Assembly (NCBI RefSeq): GCF_963662255.1 | Contig: NC_085053.1 | Location: 1,736,001 to 1,800,000 of the forward strand | Length of the DNA: 64,000 nucleotides | Source of the DNA: Cinclus cinclus | Taxonomy: Eukaryota; Chordata; Aves; Passeriformes; Cinclidae | Direction of reading: 5' to 3' | Shown: positions 54,998-64,000 of the stretch, in pieces | Numbering within the stretch: the stretch's first letter is position 1 | Layout of the letters: every line of letters starts with the position of its first letter | Notes under the pieces: generated by a model | Told to the model about the DNA's origin: nothing | Databases searched by the model: none | Seen by the model: only the letters and a program-made list of their open reading frames with translations | Translations under genes and position numbers: made by a program

Positions 54998-55012
54998 GCT
55001 CTCCCTGGTAAC
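54998..55012 (+). promoter_or_regulatory. Candidate RFX X-box upstream of KIFAP3
   Basis: GCTCTC-CCT-GGTAAC fits the X-box pattern RYYNYY-N(1-3)-RRNRAC. The GGTAAC half site is strong; the other half is a looser match. It lies 92 bases before the ATG. RFX factors drive many ciliary transport genes, so the position is plausible, but short matches also arise by chance in GC-rich DNA. Confidence 0.4.
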
Positions 55013-55103
55013 GAGCACCGCGCGCGCGCGGGGCCGCGCCCTGCCCGGGCCGCCGCCCCCCCCCATCCCCTCAGAGCCCCCTCAGAGCCCCCTCACCGCC
55101 GCC

Positions 55104-64000
<8,897 letters not shown>

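Noticed and set aside
55019..55030. CG repeat as a functional site in its own right
   Set aside because: Six CG units inside a CpG island are not remarkable alone; kept only as part of the promoter finding.

Overview
This is a piece of vertebrate nuclear genome, almost certainly from a bird and probably a songbird. It has split genes with GT-AG introns, long gene-free stretches, and interspersed repeats that are nearly all CR1 LINE fragments. There is also one solitary LTR of a type I associate with passerine endogenous retroviruses, and no Alu, L1 or B elements. The species call is inference; the gene calls come from the exon translations.

Two protein-coding genes can be read, lying head to head about 14 kb apart (start codon to start codon). 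On the minus strand, NTMT2 (METTL11B, an alpha-N-terminal protein methyltransferase) is complete in four coding exons: 41059-40906, 33544-33369, 28116-27867 and 25427-25153. They join in frame to a 284-residue protein, close to the human length. On the plus strand, KIFAP3 (KAP3, the non-motor subunit of heterotrimeric kinesin-2) starts at 55104. Five exons are present, encoding about the first 172 residues; the rest of the gene lies beyond the right edge. This neighbour pair and its divergent orientation match the human arrangement on chromosome 1q24 as I remember it.

Layout: 1-24.6 kb is intergenic DNA downstream of NTMT2, with a CR1 fragment at 6.6 kb, a solo LTR at 8.8-9.2 kb and old inverted-repeat debris near 12.8 kb. 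24.6-41.1 kb is NTMT2. 41.1-54.8 kb is intergenic, with CR1 fragments, A/C-rich low-complexity tracts and more old repeat relics. 54.8-55.2 kb is a CpG island holding the KIFAP3 promoter and exon 1, with an NRF1 palindrome, a GC box and an RFX-type X-box match. 55.1-64 kb is the 5' part of KIFAP3, whose first intron opens with a very strong G-quadruplex motif and a G-skewed stretch.

The two genes have no known joint pathway: one modifies protein N-termini, the other links kinesin-2 to cargo in cilia and axons. I found no convincing undescribed system. The points most worth a second look are the KIFAP3 promoter architecture, the crowded 3' splice site of NTMT2 exon 3, a nested CR1 insertion, and several diverged inverted-repeat relics.
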